Positions 1-12,900 of a DNA stretch of 64,000 nucleotides are shown in pieces. The stretch is from Papio anubis (taxonomy: Eukaryota; Chordata; Mammalia; Primates; Cercopithecidae), in the NCBI RefSeq assembly GCF_008728515.1, contig NC_044986.1:57586855-57650854 (forward strand). The letters are read 5' to 3'. The translations under genes and the position numbers were made by a program. The notes below the pieces were generated by a model. That model was not told the DNA's origin, made no database searches, and worked only from the letters and a program-made list of their open reading frames with translations. Each line of letters begins with the position of its first letter. Positions within the stretch are counted from its first letter, which is position 1.

Positions 1-594
<594 letters not shown>

Positions 595-2454
595 TCAGCC
601 CATGTTTTTAGTATATTCCTAATAAACCTCTTGTGGCCAAAATATCTTGGTGATTTAATATATCAAGGAAAAAAATCCTTACCTGATAATAATGGAATAA
701 TGAAGAAGTGAAAAATAAGTAATCTGAGACTTAAAACCCAACATATGCATGAATTATGACAAAACCTTTGGTCCCATATTGCTGTCTTTAGTTTTATAAA
801 ATTATGGAAATATTATGGGAGAGAAATGATAGGGAGGAAAATATAGATATTGACATGGATATTCAAATGACTGATTTCAAGGAATGTCAGCAGGGGAATT
901 AATAATTATTCTAAGAAACCAGGGATCTAATTGAAAAGACATTTCAAAAGAGCTAAATGATGCTTAAACACTAAAAGCTCAACATTGAAAGAAAATTGTC
1001 ATTAGACAGGAAAAAGGTGAGGAGATAAATCCAATAAACAAAGATTTATACCAGATAGGAGGACGTAAGGCAAGTAATAAGCCTGTTTCATTCACCACTG
1101 TATCCTTAGTGCCTAGAACAGGGCTTGATGGATACAACATATATTTGTGGAAGGAATGGTTAAATGCACTAAAGAAGGGTCTATATTCAGACAAATATAG
1201 AAATGTCTTAGACCTAGGAAAATGGTCATGAAGGCTAAAATCAGAAAGAATAGAAACGCAAAGGATATTAAAAAGGGTCACATTTATTTTTAGCAAAGAT
1301 AGAAAGGAAGTCATCAATTTGAGCTTGGTGGCATAATAATAGATTTTGTTTCCATCTTCTGTCAAAAGAGATTTTCAGATTGAAGAGGTCTGAAAAGCAT
1401 TAAAGATGAGTAATTGAAACCAAAATAAATGAGGTGATTGTAAGGGATATCTTTAAATGCTTCAAGTGTAGAGGCATTAAATGCAAAATTAAATCTCAAA
1501 ACTCTGAGAGAATTTGTAAATGAGATTTCTAAACCATCATTATCTGTCTTAGCAGTTAATGGTGGAGACAAGGTTGGTGATAAAAAAATAAAGTCTCAAC
1601 TTTCAAAATGAAACAGAAATATGTCTAAAAGTACAAAAGGCACATTTATTATTAATCTCTGGTTAGATTATATAGATGATTCTTTGAAAGATTTCTGAGA
1701 GCCCTTTTAGAAGAAGACAGTTATTACGAAGCATCAGCACAGGTTCTCTGAGAAAAATTGCACTCAACTAAACTTAGTTCTTCCTTTGAAAAAAATATAG
1801 TTAGGATTACCAAGCAGGTAATGTTATGTAAATCGATGACAGACATTCAGATTAAAACAAGGCTTCTGAAAAAGTCTCCCATAGTGTTCTCATTAACAAA
1901 ATTAACAAATATTCCAGGTGTGAATACTGTTAGGTAGATTCCTGTGTAAATGGCTCCCCACAGGGGGACTCTCCACTGGGTTGCTGAAGGCTGTGCTTTT
2001 GATTCTTTTCTACTTCACATTTTATCATGACTTGGTTGACATTGATGGAAGGCTTCTCATATGCACATATGGCATGGAGCGTGGATAGAAAACCAGTACC
2101 CTGGAAGACACAATCAGGATTCCAAAAGAGGTAACTAGATGACCTAGATTAGAATAGAATTGGAAAGAAGAGATAGCATTTCACAGCAGTAGCCATAAAA
2201 CAGGGCTCAAAGATTTTCCCTTACTATTATCTAATTATGAGTCCACAGTATGACATGATTTATGATTTACCAAAATCAAATAAACTCATAGGTTGCTTCA
2301 CAAGAAATATAAAGCCTAAAATTTTAAGTGGAAATGCCTTGGGAATGCAGACTATAACTTTTCTCTCTTTACACGGTCAATGTCTATACACAATAGATCT
2401 TCAATAAGTGCCTGAATTTTTAAATAATATTATGGACAGTTTCTGATTTCAGAC

Positions 2455-2675
2455 ATCCATGCCAGGCAGTTTTCTAAATGCTTAACTCTATGTTCATACT
2501 TAATTCTCGTACCAGCTCAACAAAGTAGACACAATTGTTATCTTGTTATTTTATCAAGGAGGTAAAAGAGAGTTGAGGAAATGTGTCCAAAATAATGTAG
2601 TTATGAATGTTGAGAGCAGAAATCAAAACTAGACAGCTGATTTCAGCATTTACTCCTTTGATCATTACATTATAT
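2455..2675 (+). mobile_element. MIR SINE
   Basis: Diverged MIR: CCAGGCAGTTTTCTAAATGC, then GAGGTAAAAGAGAGTTGAGG in the expected order. Confidence 0.7.
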
Positions 2676-3359
2676 TATTTCCATGAATGAAATGGAAACT
2701 TTTAGCTCTGCTCTATTCTACAATGTTCAGAACATACCTGAAATATTATGTGTGGTGCTTAATGTATTAGAAGAAACATTTATAAAGTTTCTTGTACCAA
2801 AGGGGAAGAACCAGAATGGTAAAGAATTCAGAGTCATGATCTATGTGAGATAGTTCCAGAAACTGAAAACTAGAGAAAATTCCTTAGAAGTTTTATTTCC
2901 TATGTTTAAGGACTATAATGTGGAAAAGGAATGAAACATTTCTTTTGACTTGAGATGGCCAATTCAGGCTCAAAGGATTTCAGTTGCAACTGTGAGAATT
3001 CAAATTTCATCCTAATAGAGGAAAGTAGTTTCTAATAATATTACCTCAAAATAGAACAAGTTGCCACTTGGGGTTAGTATTTCTTCTATTAGTGTAATTT
3101 TTCAACAGAGCTTGCAGAAAAAGTTGTTGAGGATATTTTGGCGAGGTTTTTTCAACAGATGCAAACGAAATTTTTCACAACATCTTTTGAAGTTTCATCT
3201 AATCCCAAACTTCAATAATTCTTCCAAAAACTATGTGCAATTTGCCTGCAAGGCAGTAGAAAGCAGTAGCAAAGCAGGGGGCTGTGGTGCCAAGTGACCA
3301 GAGTTCTAACACCAACTCCAACTCTCATTAAAGAAATAGGATGTGAGACTCTAATTCCA

Positions 3360-3560
3360 GATTGATCAGTTATTAGTTATATGAATATGAGTAACTAGTT
3401 TAACATCTGTATGCTTTAGTTTACCCATTTACATTATGAGGAAGACAATAATAATAATTGGATTATATAATAATTTTATTCAGTATATTATTTAAGCATG
3501 TTAAACATATAAAGCTCTTAGAACAGCATGTGACACAAGCTATTATAGTAGATCACTACA
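3360..3560 (-). mobile_element. MIR SINE
   Basis: Reverse-orientation MIR: TTTAACATCTGTATGCTTTA and AAAGCTCTTAGAACAGCATG. Confidence 0.7.
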
Positions 3561-3609
3561 AATTAGTTATTTTTGGTTTCATGTCATCTTGAGACTTTAT
3601 TTGCCTCTC

Positions 3610-3765
3610 CTGACATGTTTTTGCTTATAAAATGGTGATAATAAGAATATTTACATCATAGTGTGAATGTAAATGCAAAATAACTTACTGAATTAAAGCA
3701 TTTAAGACTTCTTAGCACACAACAAGTGATAAATAAACATTACATAATTGTAGCAGTAGTAATTT
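3610..3765 (-). mobile_element. MIR-like SINE
   Basis: AAAATGGTGATAATAAGAAT followed by ACAAGTGATAAATAAACATT, the 3' half of a reverse MIR. Adjacent to the previous MIR in the same direction. Confidence 0.55.
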
Positions 3766-4381
3766 TACTAGTATGTCAGTATGCTTCTTAAAATCTTTGT
3801 ATATTATTCATCATCCTACAAAATAGGGATAAATGATATACTAACCCTAGCCCTACATAAATTCAACTTTAACCATGCAATAATGAATGCACATTTTTGC
3901 ATATGCATATATTATCTATGCACACACAAAATATGGAAGAATGTGGGTGTTGAAAAACATACCAGTAAAATTATCAAACACAATTTTGGAAAAGTAGGTC
4001 AGAAAATTTTTAAAGCAGGCAAATATGAATTATTAGATCAGACAGTAAAAATTCTCAGGAAGGTTAAATGTTAGAATGTAAATAAATCATGGAGATTAAT
4101 GGCAAACACTCAAGATCTGCAAAGGAATTTTGGGTGGATTTATTCACCACTGTCCCATGTGTATAATCTGCCTTCACAAATGTCAACTGAGAAGCATGTA
4201 AGGAGACAATGAACTTGATTCAGAGAGAGACAAAAAAACTTGGGAAGTTTAATTATTAACATTAGTATCACTTTTCTATTTGAAAAACTAGTAAGATAAA
4301 AGACTGGCATTTGGTGTATCAGCACACCCAATCTGGTGGTTAAAAATAAAAATAAAAAGTCATATTTTGCCAATTTGCTTA

Positions 4382-5008
4382 GCTATTTCTTTTTCTAAAA
4401 AAATTTTTATTATACTTTAAGTTCTAGGGTACATGTGCACAATGTGCAGGTTAGTTACATATGCATACATGTGCCACGTTGGTGTGCTGCACCCATTAAC
4501 TCATCATTTACATTAGGTATATCTCCTAATGCTATCCCTCCTCCCTCCCCCCACCCCATGACAGGCCCCGGTGTATGATGTTCTCTTTCCTGTGTCCAAG
4601 TGTTCTCATTGTTCAATTCCCACCTATGAGTGAGAACATGCGGTGTTTGGTTTTCTGTTCTTGCAATAGTTTGCTGAGAATGATGGTTTCCAGCTGACTG
4701 TAAACTAGTTCAACCATTGTGGAAGACAGTGTGGCAATTCCTCAAGGATCTAGAACTAGAAATACCATTTGACCCAGCCATCCCATTAGTGGGCATACCC
4801 CCAAAGGATTATAAATCATGCTGCTATAAAGACACGTGCACATGTATGTTTATTGCAGCACTATTCACAATAGCAAAGACTTGGAACCAACCCAAATGTC
4901 CATCAATGACAGACTGGATGAAGAAAATGTGGCACATATACACCATGGAATACTATGCAGCCATAAAAAAGGATGAGTTCATGTCCTTTGTAGGGGCTAT
5001 TTCTTTTT
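4382..5008 (-). mobile_element. Twin-primed (5'-inverted) L1 3' fragment with 13-bp TSD
   Basis: The 3' part (about 4395-4693) reads as the L1 3'UTR on the minus strand. The segment that should precede it in L1 (about 4697-4995) is inverted and reads on the plus strand, giving the ORF2 C-terminal reading (TWNQPKCPSMTDW, IYTMEYYAAIKKDEFMSF). Identical 13-bp direct repeats GCTATTTCTTTTT flank the whole unit at 4382-4394 and 4996-5008. The inverted and non-inverted parts meet with loss of only a few L1 bases. This is the standard product of twin priming. The ORF2 piece is a dead fragment. Confidence 0.9.
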
Positions 5009-7536
5009 GGAAGTGTAAATATTCCTGTAGAAAAGAGACAATCAGCAGATAGAATTCATCTAGTTTTTTTTTTTTTTTTTAAAGAAAATGACAAATACCA
5101 TCAGAAAAGGAAAAAATGATAGAAAGGAAGAAAAAAATGAAGTATTAACCTATCCTAGAAGAAATATTTCACCATTTCTTCCAGGTGAAAGACAGATTAG
5201 CCTCAACTCTGCAAAATAAAAGTAAAACACAATGTAAACATAAGAAGAGTCTCCTTTGTATGGTCAAGTATTCACAGGGAAATGTTAGTAATGCTGTGAG
5301 AATAGAATTCTTTTTAATACATGATTTATTAATGTGTTGGGGGAAAAAAAAGACTGCACAAAGTGATCTCCAAAGGTGTAAATGGCCAGGGAACTCTCCG
5401 TGGCAATGATGTTGAAATTCTGACTTGTGAAAATGTTGGAAGGTGGCTGTAGTGAAATGAAAAGGTCAGCAAATAATTTCCCCAACAAACATGTATAATA
5501 TTAAGAAATTGTCAAAAAACAACCATCAGGGCTCTGAAAATCAACCAAAGTCAAACAACAAATTAAGTAACATTTATTCATGAAAAGTTGACCAAGCTTC
5601 AGGTAAGAACAGTGAGAATCTGAAGGATTCTTACCCACAGATACTCATTCCCCTATCCCCAGCTTGGCTATTTTTTTTTTTTTAACTGTACTGAATGAAG
5701 TTAAACAGATGAGGAAGAATTTATTCAAGACTATTGAAATACAAGAGAAAGATTAAACTCAACTCTGCTAAAACAAAAAGTAGGAGAGTTTTCAACAACT
5801 GGGGTGACCTACTGGAAAAGTACTGGAGAATGTTAGGATGGAGGTTGGTCAATTTGATTAGGCCACTTGTGTTTGGTAATTGGCACTTTTCAAAGTTAGG
5901 ATCCTACACTCTCACAGAGGCTGGGAGATAGGGGCTCCATCTTTCTTTAAGACTGCATTTTAAATAGATGGCTCCCAGGTCCTTGAGAAAGATATTGTTG
6001 GTTTGCAAACCGGCAAGAGGCTGGGAAATTTACATTTCAAAGAGGCAGAAACAGAATTTATGATATCAAGTTTCTTAACGTAAATGCTGTATGAAAAGAT
6101 AAATTAGGGACTTATAGTCAGAAAAAAAAAATCTAAGTTAATTCAAGTTATGGGAATGCTAACACCATATTGACCAGTTAAAGTGGTAATTTTACCAGTG
6201 ATGGCTTTGGAGTGGAGTATGAAATCTCACACTCAGTGGTGTGGTCAATAGAAGTAACAAATTTGATTGGAAATATTTTAAAAATATGTAGCTTGTTACT
6301 TTGAGACTGCAATCCCATTTGGAGTGTAATGAACTAACTTTAAATTTAATAGAGAGATTCTTAAAATGAGAGCTATAGAAGGGCTAGATGAGTACTCCTG
6401 TAGGCCTGGCTGACTGAAAAACTGCAGGCATGTTCAGGGAAGGCCAAAGAGGGCCCAGTGGGAATCAAAAGCTGAGGCAGACATGAAAACATCTTGAACT
6501 GTAAATGTGCTATCTGCTCCATGCACAGATCATCAAAGAATGGAAGTCATAAGGGCTCACAGTATTTGATTCCAATCTGCCCAAGTTATTGACTGACCAA
6601 AAACGTAGCTATAGGTGTGACCACTAAGATGTCGAACTAAAAATAAAACTAGGTACTTTTAAAAATCTGAGACATCAGTGACTACAATCCAAGGAGAGAT
6701 ACATTCCTCCAATTAAGAAAACAGATGCAACAAAATGAGAAGCCTCAGCTGGTGGCAGTGGTGGGGAGCCTGAAGATAACATATTGTTAGAATATATTAT
6801 CCAAAATGCCCAGTTCTTAACAAAGGAAGTATGTGATAAATAAAAGAAAAAAATCCAGAAACATCTAACTTACAATTAAGAGGGAAAACACAACAGTAGA
6901 AACTGTCTCTACTGAGGTCCAGACATTGGAGTTAGCAGAAAAATATTTCAAAGCAACTATTATAAATATGTTCAAAGAATGAAAGACAACTAAGTTTGAT
7001 TGGTTAAAGAAAAGTCTCATGGCAATGACTCAACAAGTGAGTAAATAAAGATACAGAAACTATGAAAATGATTAAATAGAAACTCTAGAATTGAAAATAC
7101 GCAAACTAAAGTGAAAATTTCAATAACCTCTACAATTGGACTCTACATCTGGATTTGAGATGGCAGAAAAAAAGAATCAGTGACCTAGAAGATAGATCAA
7201 TAAAAATTATCTAATCTGAAAGACACAGAGTGAAAAAAGATTGAAGAAAAAACAGCAGAGCTTCAGAGACCTGTGGAACACAGTCAGTCATATATATTTT
7301 TAATAGGAAACCCAGAAGAAGAAAGATATAAAAGAGAGGAGAAAATATTTAGAGAAATAGTGGCTGAAAATCTTGAGGAAAAACATTTACAGGTATAAGA
7401 AGATCAATAAAGCCCTAGAATAAGTAGAAGCAAAGATCCACACTTAGACATATCTCAAACTACAAAAAGCGAAAGAGGAAAAGAAAACATCAAGAGAAAA
7501 TTGAGTCATGATGTACAGAGTAACAACAAATAAGTA

Positions 7537-8053
7537 CAGTTGACCTTCGAGCAAAGGGGGGGTTAGTTAGGAGAACTGACCTCCCCACACACAGTTGAAA
7601 ATCTGTGTATAATTTTGACTTTTCCAAAACTTAACTACTAATAGCATACTGCTGACTGGAAGTAATATCAATAACATAAACAGTCAATTAACACATATTT
7701 TATATGTTACATGTATTACACACTATATTTTTATAATAAAGTAAGCTACAGAAAAGAAAATGTTGTTTAGAAAATCAAAAGGAAGAGGAAATGTATTTAC
7801 TATTCATTAGTAGAACTGAATCATCATAAAGCTCTGCATCCTCATTATCTTCACATTGAGTTGGCTGAGAAGGAGGAAGAAGAAGAGAGGCTGGCTGGTC
7901 TTGCTATCTCTGGGGTGGAAGAGGTGGAGGAGGTGGAGGAGGTGAAAGGAGAGGCCAGAGAGGCAGGCACACCCAATGTAAGTTTTATTTTTTAAAAATC
8001 TGCATATAAATTGACCCACACAGTTCATACTCATGTTGTTTGAAGGTCAACTA
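7537..8053. mobile_element. Tigger-class DNA transposon (MITE) inside L1
   Basis: Terminal inverted repeats are visible: the left end starts CAGTTGACCTTCGAGCAAAG and the right end, reverse-complemented, starts TAGTTGACCTTCAAACAA. TA dinucleotides at 7535-7536 and 8054-8055 are the target duplication. The L1 reading resumes on both sides. No transposase frame is present. Confidence 0.85.
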
Positions 8054-8971
8054 TAATGGCTAACACTGATCAGAAACAATGAAGGCCAGTAGACAGTGAA
8101 ATTATATATATGTGTATATATGTAAAATGGTGGATCTTTGTTTTTACTTATTATATGGTTTCGTTGATCTTCTTACACCCTTAAACTATGTTTTTCCTCA
8201 AATTATATATATATGAAAACCGTGTCAACCAATAATTCTTTATATAGCAAAACTATTCTTTAAACATGAAGGCAAAATAAGAACATTTTCAGATTAAAAA
8301 AAAAAAAACTTGGAGTATTTTTTACCACAGATTTGCCTTAGGAGAAACACTAAATAAAGTCTTTCAGGTTGAAAGGAAATTACACCACATAGTAACTGAA
8401 ATACACATGGAGAAATGAAGTGCATGAAAATGATAAATGTATGGGAAATTAAAAGGAACATATAAATATACAGTTATAGAGACATTTTCTAATATCTTTT
8501 TAAAACATTAAAAGATTATATAGAACACTAATTATAACACTGGATTATTCGATTTATAACATACAAAGATATAATATATTTATAAAAACAATAGCAAAAA
8601 GGAAGAGGAGGAAACAGAGTTATCAGTAATGGAGCAAGTGGGGCAACAGTGCTATGACCAAATGGAGCCATATTGTTAGGCTTTATCAGAATTAAGTTAG
8701 TTTTACCCTATAATAGAGTGTAAAATTTTTAAATGTATATTTTAATCCCTAGAGCATCTACTAATAAAATAATTCAAAAAATGTATACAGAAATTAACAT
8801 CATTGACTTAAAAATGCTCGTATAACCACCCCCACCAGAAAAACAAAACAGTAAAGGAGTAACACAGAAATAAAAAGGATGTGAGACATAGAAAAAAAAC
8901 AAATAGTAAAATGGCAGCTATAAATCTAATCATATCGATAATTACATTAAATATTAATGGTCTAAACACAG

Positions 8972-9418
8972 TGTACCAGCTTCAATAGTGTCCCTTAAAA
9001 TTCCATGTCTACCCGAGTCTCAGACTGTGACCTTGTTTAGAAATAGGGTCTTTGCAGATGTAATCAAGTTAAGATGAGGTCATATGGATTAGGGTGGGCC
9101 CTAATCCAATGACTAGTGTCTTTATAAAAAAAGGAAAATTTGGAGACACAGACAGACACACTGGGGTGAATGCCATGTGAAGAAAGAGGGAGAAATTGGA
9201 GTGATATATCAACAAACAACAGGACACCAAGAGTTGCTAGCAGCCACCAGAAACTAGGAGAGAAACATGAAGCAGATTCTTCTTCAGAGCCTCCAATAGG
9301 AACCAGCACCTTGATTTTGGATTCCTAGCATCTGGAACTGTGAGAGAAGAAATTTCTGTTGTTTTAAGCCACCATATTTGTGGTATTTTGCTATAATAGC
9401 CCTAGTAAACTAATGTAA
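8972..9418 (+). mobile_element. MLT1-class (ERVL-MaLR) solo LTR inside L1 ORF2
   Basis: The sequence has the typical run of a MaLR LTR: GTCTTTGCAGATGTAAT, GGGCCCTAATCCAATGACTA, a TTTATAAAA box and GGAACTGTGAGAG followed by TTGTTTTAAGCCACC. It begins TG. L1 ORF2 sequence flanks both sides. No internal viral genes are present. The subfamily is uncertain and the right border is approximate. Confidence 0.8.
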
Positions 9419-11045
9419 ACTTAAATCAAAAGACAAAAACTGTACTCAACTGGGGAGGAAAATGCAGGATCCAACTGTAAGCTGTTTATAAGGGACAGAA
9501 TGTAGATACATATATGCATATAATTTGAAAGTAAAAGAATAAGAAAAGATATCCCTATGCCAACATAAGAAAGCTGGAGTGCCTATATTTGTAGGAGACA
9601 AAATTGACTTTCAGAAAAGAAATATTACTAAAGAAAAAGTGATCATTCATGACAAAATGTTACTACATTGGAAAGATGTTAACAATTCAATTTTGCACAC
9701 CTACATACACAGCCCCAAAATATATTAAGCAAAAACTGACAGTATTTGAAAGAGAAACAGACATTCCAACAATTAGAATGAAAGATTTCAGTGTTCTACT
9801 TTCAGGAATCAATAGAACAACTAGACACAAAATCAGTAAGGATGCAGAAGACTTGAACAACGCTATCAACCAAGGTGATGTAACTAACATTTTATAGAAC
9901 ACTCCACCCAACACCAAGTACAGACACATTCTTCTCAAGTACACATGGATCTCCAGATAGGCCATACAATAGACCATAAAGTAAGTCTCCATAAATTTAA
10001 AAATACTGAAACAATTTAAAGTAGATCCTCAGATGAAAGTAGAATTAAAGCAGAAAACAACAACAACAAAAAGTCTAAGGGATCCCCATATATTTAGAAG
10101 TTAAACAGCCAACTTCTAAACAACCCATATAAAAAGAATGCCAGAATAAATTGGAAAATATTTTGAACTGCATTAAGCAACAAAAAAAAACATATCAAAT
10201 TTATGGGGAACTAGCAAAGCAGTGCTTACAGGAAAATTCATACTTTAAATGTCTATAGTAGAAAAGATGTAAGGTCTCAAATATAGTAGAAAATATGAAA
10301 GGTCAGTAATCAAAGTTTCCATCTGAAGAAATTAGAAAAAAAAAAAGAAGAGCAAATTAAATCCAAAGCAAGCATAAGGAAGGAAAAATTAAACATCAGA
10401 ACAGAAACCCATGAGGTGGAAAACAGAATAACAATAGAGAAAATCAATAAAACCAAAGGCTGGTTATGTTTAAATATCAACAAAATCAATAAACCTGATC
10501 AAACCAAAAAAGTAAACATCAGCCCCTCCCCTCACCCCCTAAAAAAATAAGAGAGAAGGCAGAAATTGCTAAACTCAAGAATGAAAAAGGAGGGTACCAC
10601 AACTCAGTCCACAGAAATTAACACATATATAGTAGATATTATGGACAATTTTATGACAATTTTTATGACAAAAATCTACAACTTAGACAAAATAGAAAAA
10701 TTCCTAGAAAGGAAAATGTAACCAAAACTGATTTAAGAGGAAATAGAATATCTAAATAGACCTATATAAAGTAATGATATTAAATTTATAATTTAAAAAA
10801 TCTTCCCACAAAATAACCTTGGTCCAGGTGGCTCCCTAGGTGAATTCTATAAAATATTTAAAGAAGAAATAAGACCAAACCTATGTAAAATCTTTCAGAA
10901 AATAAAGAAGGAATACTTCTTGAGGTATTTGATGAAGTCAGCATTACCAAAGACAGAAAAAGATATCATTAGAAAAGAATACTATAGATCAATATGACTC
11001 ATAAGCAAATGTTAGCAAACTGAATCCAATAACATGTAAAAAGTA

Positions 11046-11332
11046 TTACAGACTGGGCACAGTGGCTCACACCTATAATCCTAGCACTTTGAGAGTCTTA
11101 GGTGGGGGTACTGAGACCAGACGTTCAAAAGCAGACTGGGAAACATATGGAGATCCTATCTCTACAAAACATAAAATAAATTAGCCAGGTGTGGCATGTG
11201 CCTGTGGTCCCAGCTACTTGGGAGGCTGAGCTAGGAAGATCACTTGAGCCCAGGAGGTCAATTCAGTGGTGACCACACTGGGTGGTACCTGGGCCTGGGC
11301 TAAAGGGCAAGACCCTGTATCAAAAGAGAAAA
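11046..11332 (+). mobile_element. AluJ-like SINE inside L1
   Basis: A diverged dimeric Alu, starting GACTGGGCACAGTGGCTCAC and carrying CCCAGCTACTTGGGAGGCTG in the right half. The A-tail is decayed. L1 reading resumes after it. Confidence 0.85.
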
Positions 11333-12535
11333 AATGTCAAAGTTGGTTTAACATCTGAAAATTAATTAGTGTAATATATTGTTTTAATAGAATAAAAGAC
11401 AACCAACACTTAATTATCTTAATAAAAGCAGGAAAAGTATTTAACAAAATTTAACACACACCAAAAAATAATTCCTAATAATCTACAAATAAAAGGAAAT
11501 TTCTTCAAACTGGTAAAGGGCATCTATACAAACCCCACAACTAATATCATCTTTAATATAGCCAGACAGAATGCTTATCTTTTGAGATTGAAATGTCTAC
11601 TCTTACTACTTCTATTTGACATTGAAAGAAGTTTTTTTCAGTGCAATAAGGCAAGAAAAATAAATTAAAGGCATACGGATTAGAAAGAATCAAAACAGTC
11701 TGTTCACAAGCAGCATGATCTTGTAAGGAGAAAACTTAAGGGATAAAACTAATTAGCAAGTTGAGCATGGCTGTGGTAGTAGATCATCATATAAAGTAAA
11801 CTGTGTTTCTATTATAGCAATGAAAAATGTGAAAATAAAATTTAAAAAATAATTCCACTAGTAAGAGCATCAAAAAGAATAAAAACTTAGGAAATAGTTA
11901 AGAAAAGCAATACAAGCCTTGCACACCGAAAATTACAAAACATTGCTGAGAGAAATTAAGGAATATCTAAGCAAAGGATGAGATATTTTGTGTTCACAGA
12001 TTGGAAAATTTAATATTGTTAAGATGACAATTCTTCCCAAATTGATCTTTAGATTCAATTCATTCTCTACCAAGAGCATAGTAAGTTTTTTTTTAATTTT
12101 TTTACCCTTTCTACAATTTGAAAGGAGAATTTTAACAATTATATAAAAATGTAAAGCACCTACAACAGCTAAAACAAATTTTAAAAGAGCAATTCTGGAA
12201 GACTTACAATATTCAATTTCAAAACTCACTATAGCTATATAATCATGATAGTGTGGTATTGGTATAATGACAAATATATAAAACAATGGAACACAACAGA
12301 AAGTCCAGAGAAAAAGCTTTACATCTGTGATCCATTGATTTTTTGACAACGATGCTAAGGCAATATAATAAAGAAAGAATCCTTTCAACAAATGGTACTG
12401 GGAAAATTAGTCCCAGCTGGAATGGGGCAGTGCCAAAAATAAAAAATAAACTTGGAACCTTACCTCCCACTGTACACAAAAATTATGTGAAAACAGATAA
12501 TAGAAACAAATGTAAGAACTAAAACATTCTGTAAG

Positions 12536-12900
12536 TGTACGAGCCCATTTTCATGCTGCTGATAAAGACATACCCGGCACTGGGTAATTTGTACAGGAAA
12601 AAGAGTTTAACGGACTTACAGTTCCACATGACTGGGAGCCCTCACAGTCATGGGGGAAGGCAAGAAGGAGCAAGTCACATCTTAGTGGCTGACAGCAGGC
12701 AAAGAGAGCTTGTGCAGGGAAACTCCCACTTTTAAACCATCAGATCTTGTGAGACTCATTCACTATCACAAGAACAGTGCAGGAAAGACCTGTTCCCATA
12801 ATTCAATCTCCTCCCACCTGGTTCCTCCCATGACACCTGGGAATTGTGGGAGTTATAATTCAAGATGAGATTTGGGTGGGGACACAGCCAAACCATATCA
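12536..12900 (-). mobile_element. MST/THE1-class (ERVL-MaLR) solo LTR inside L1
   Basis: The 365-bp element runs TG...CA on the plus strand. It is the reverse complement of the MaLR LTR with the ACTGGGTAATTTGTACAGGA, GTCATGGGGGAAGGCAAGAA and AATTGTGGGAGTTATAATTC blocks. Flanking 5-bp copies GTAAG (12531-12535) and ATAAG (12901-12905) differ by one base and fit a target duplication. Confidence 0.88.

Noticed and set aside
979..1571. Two adjoining minus-strand ORFs (128 and 69 residues) in intron 4
   Set aside because: They lie in an AT-rich intron with no recognised domain, and the TMEM26 reading frame does not continue into them.
4717..5052. 111-residue plus-strand ORF with clear protein similarity
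   Set aside because: It is the C-terminal part of L1 ORF2 inside a twin-primed, truncated L1, not a gene.
8972..9418. Possible endogenous retrovirus
   Set aside because: Only a solo LTR of the MaLR group is present. No gag, pol or env region follows here or at the other LTRs.
11933..12391. 152-residue minus-strand ORF
   Set aside because: It lies antisense within the old L1 ORF2 region; a chance frame in AT-rich DNA.
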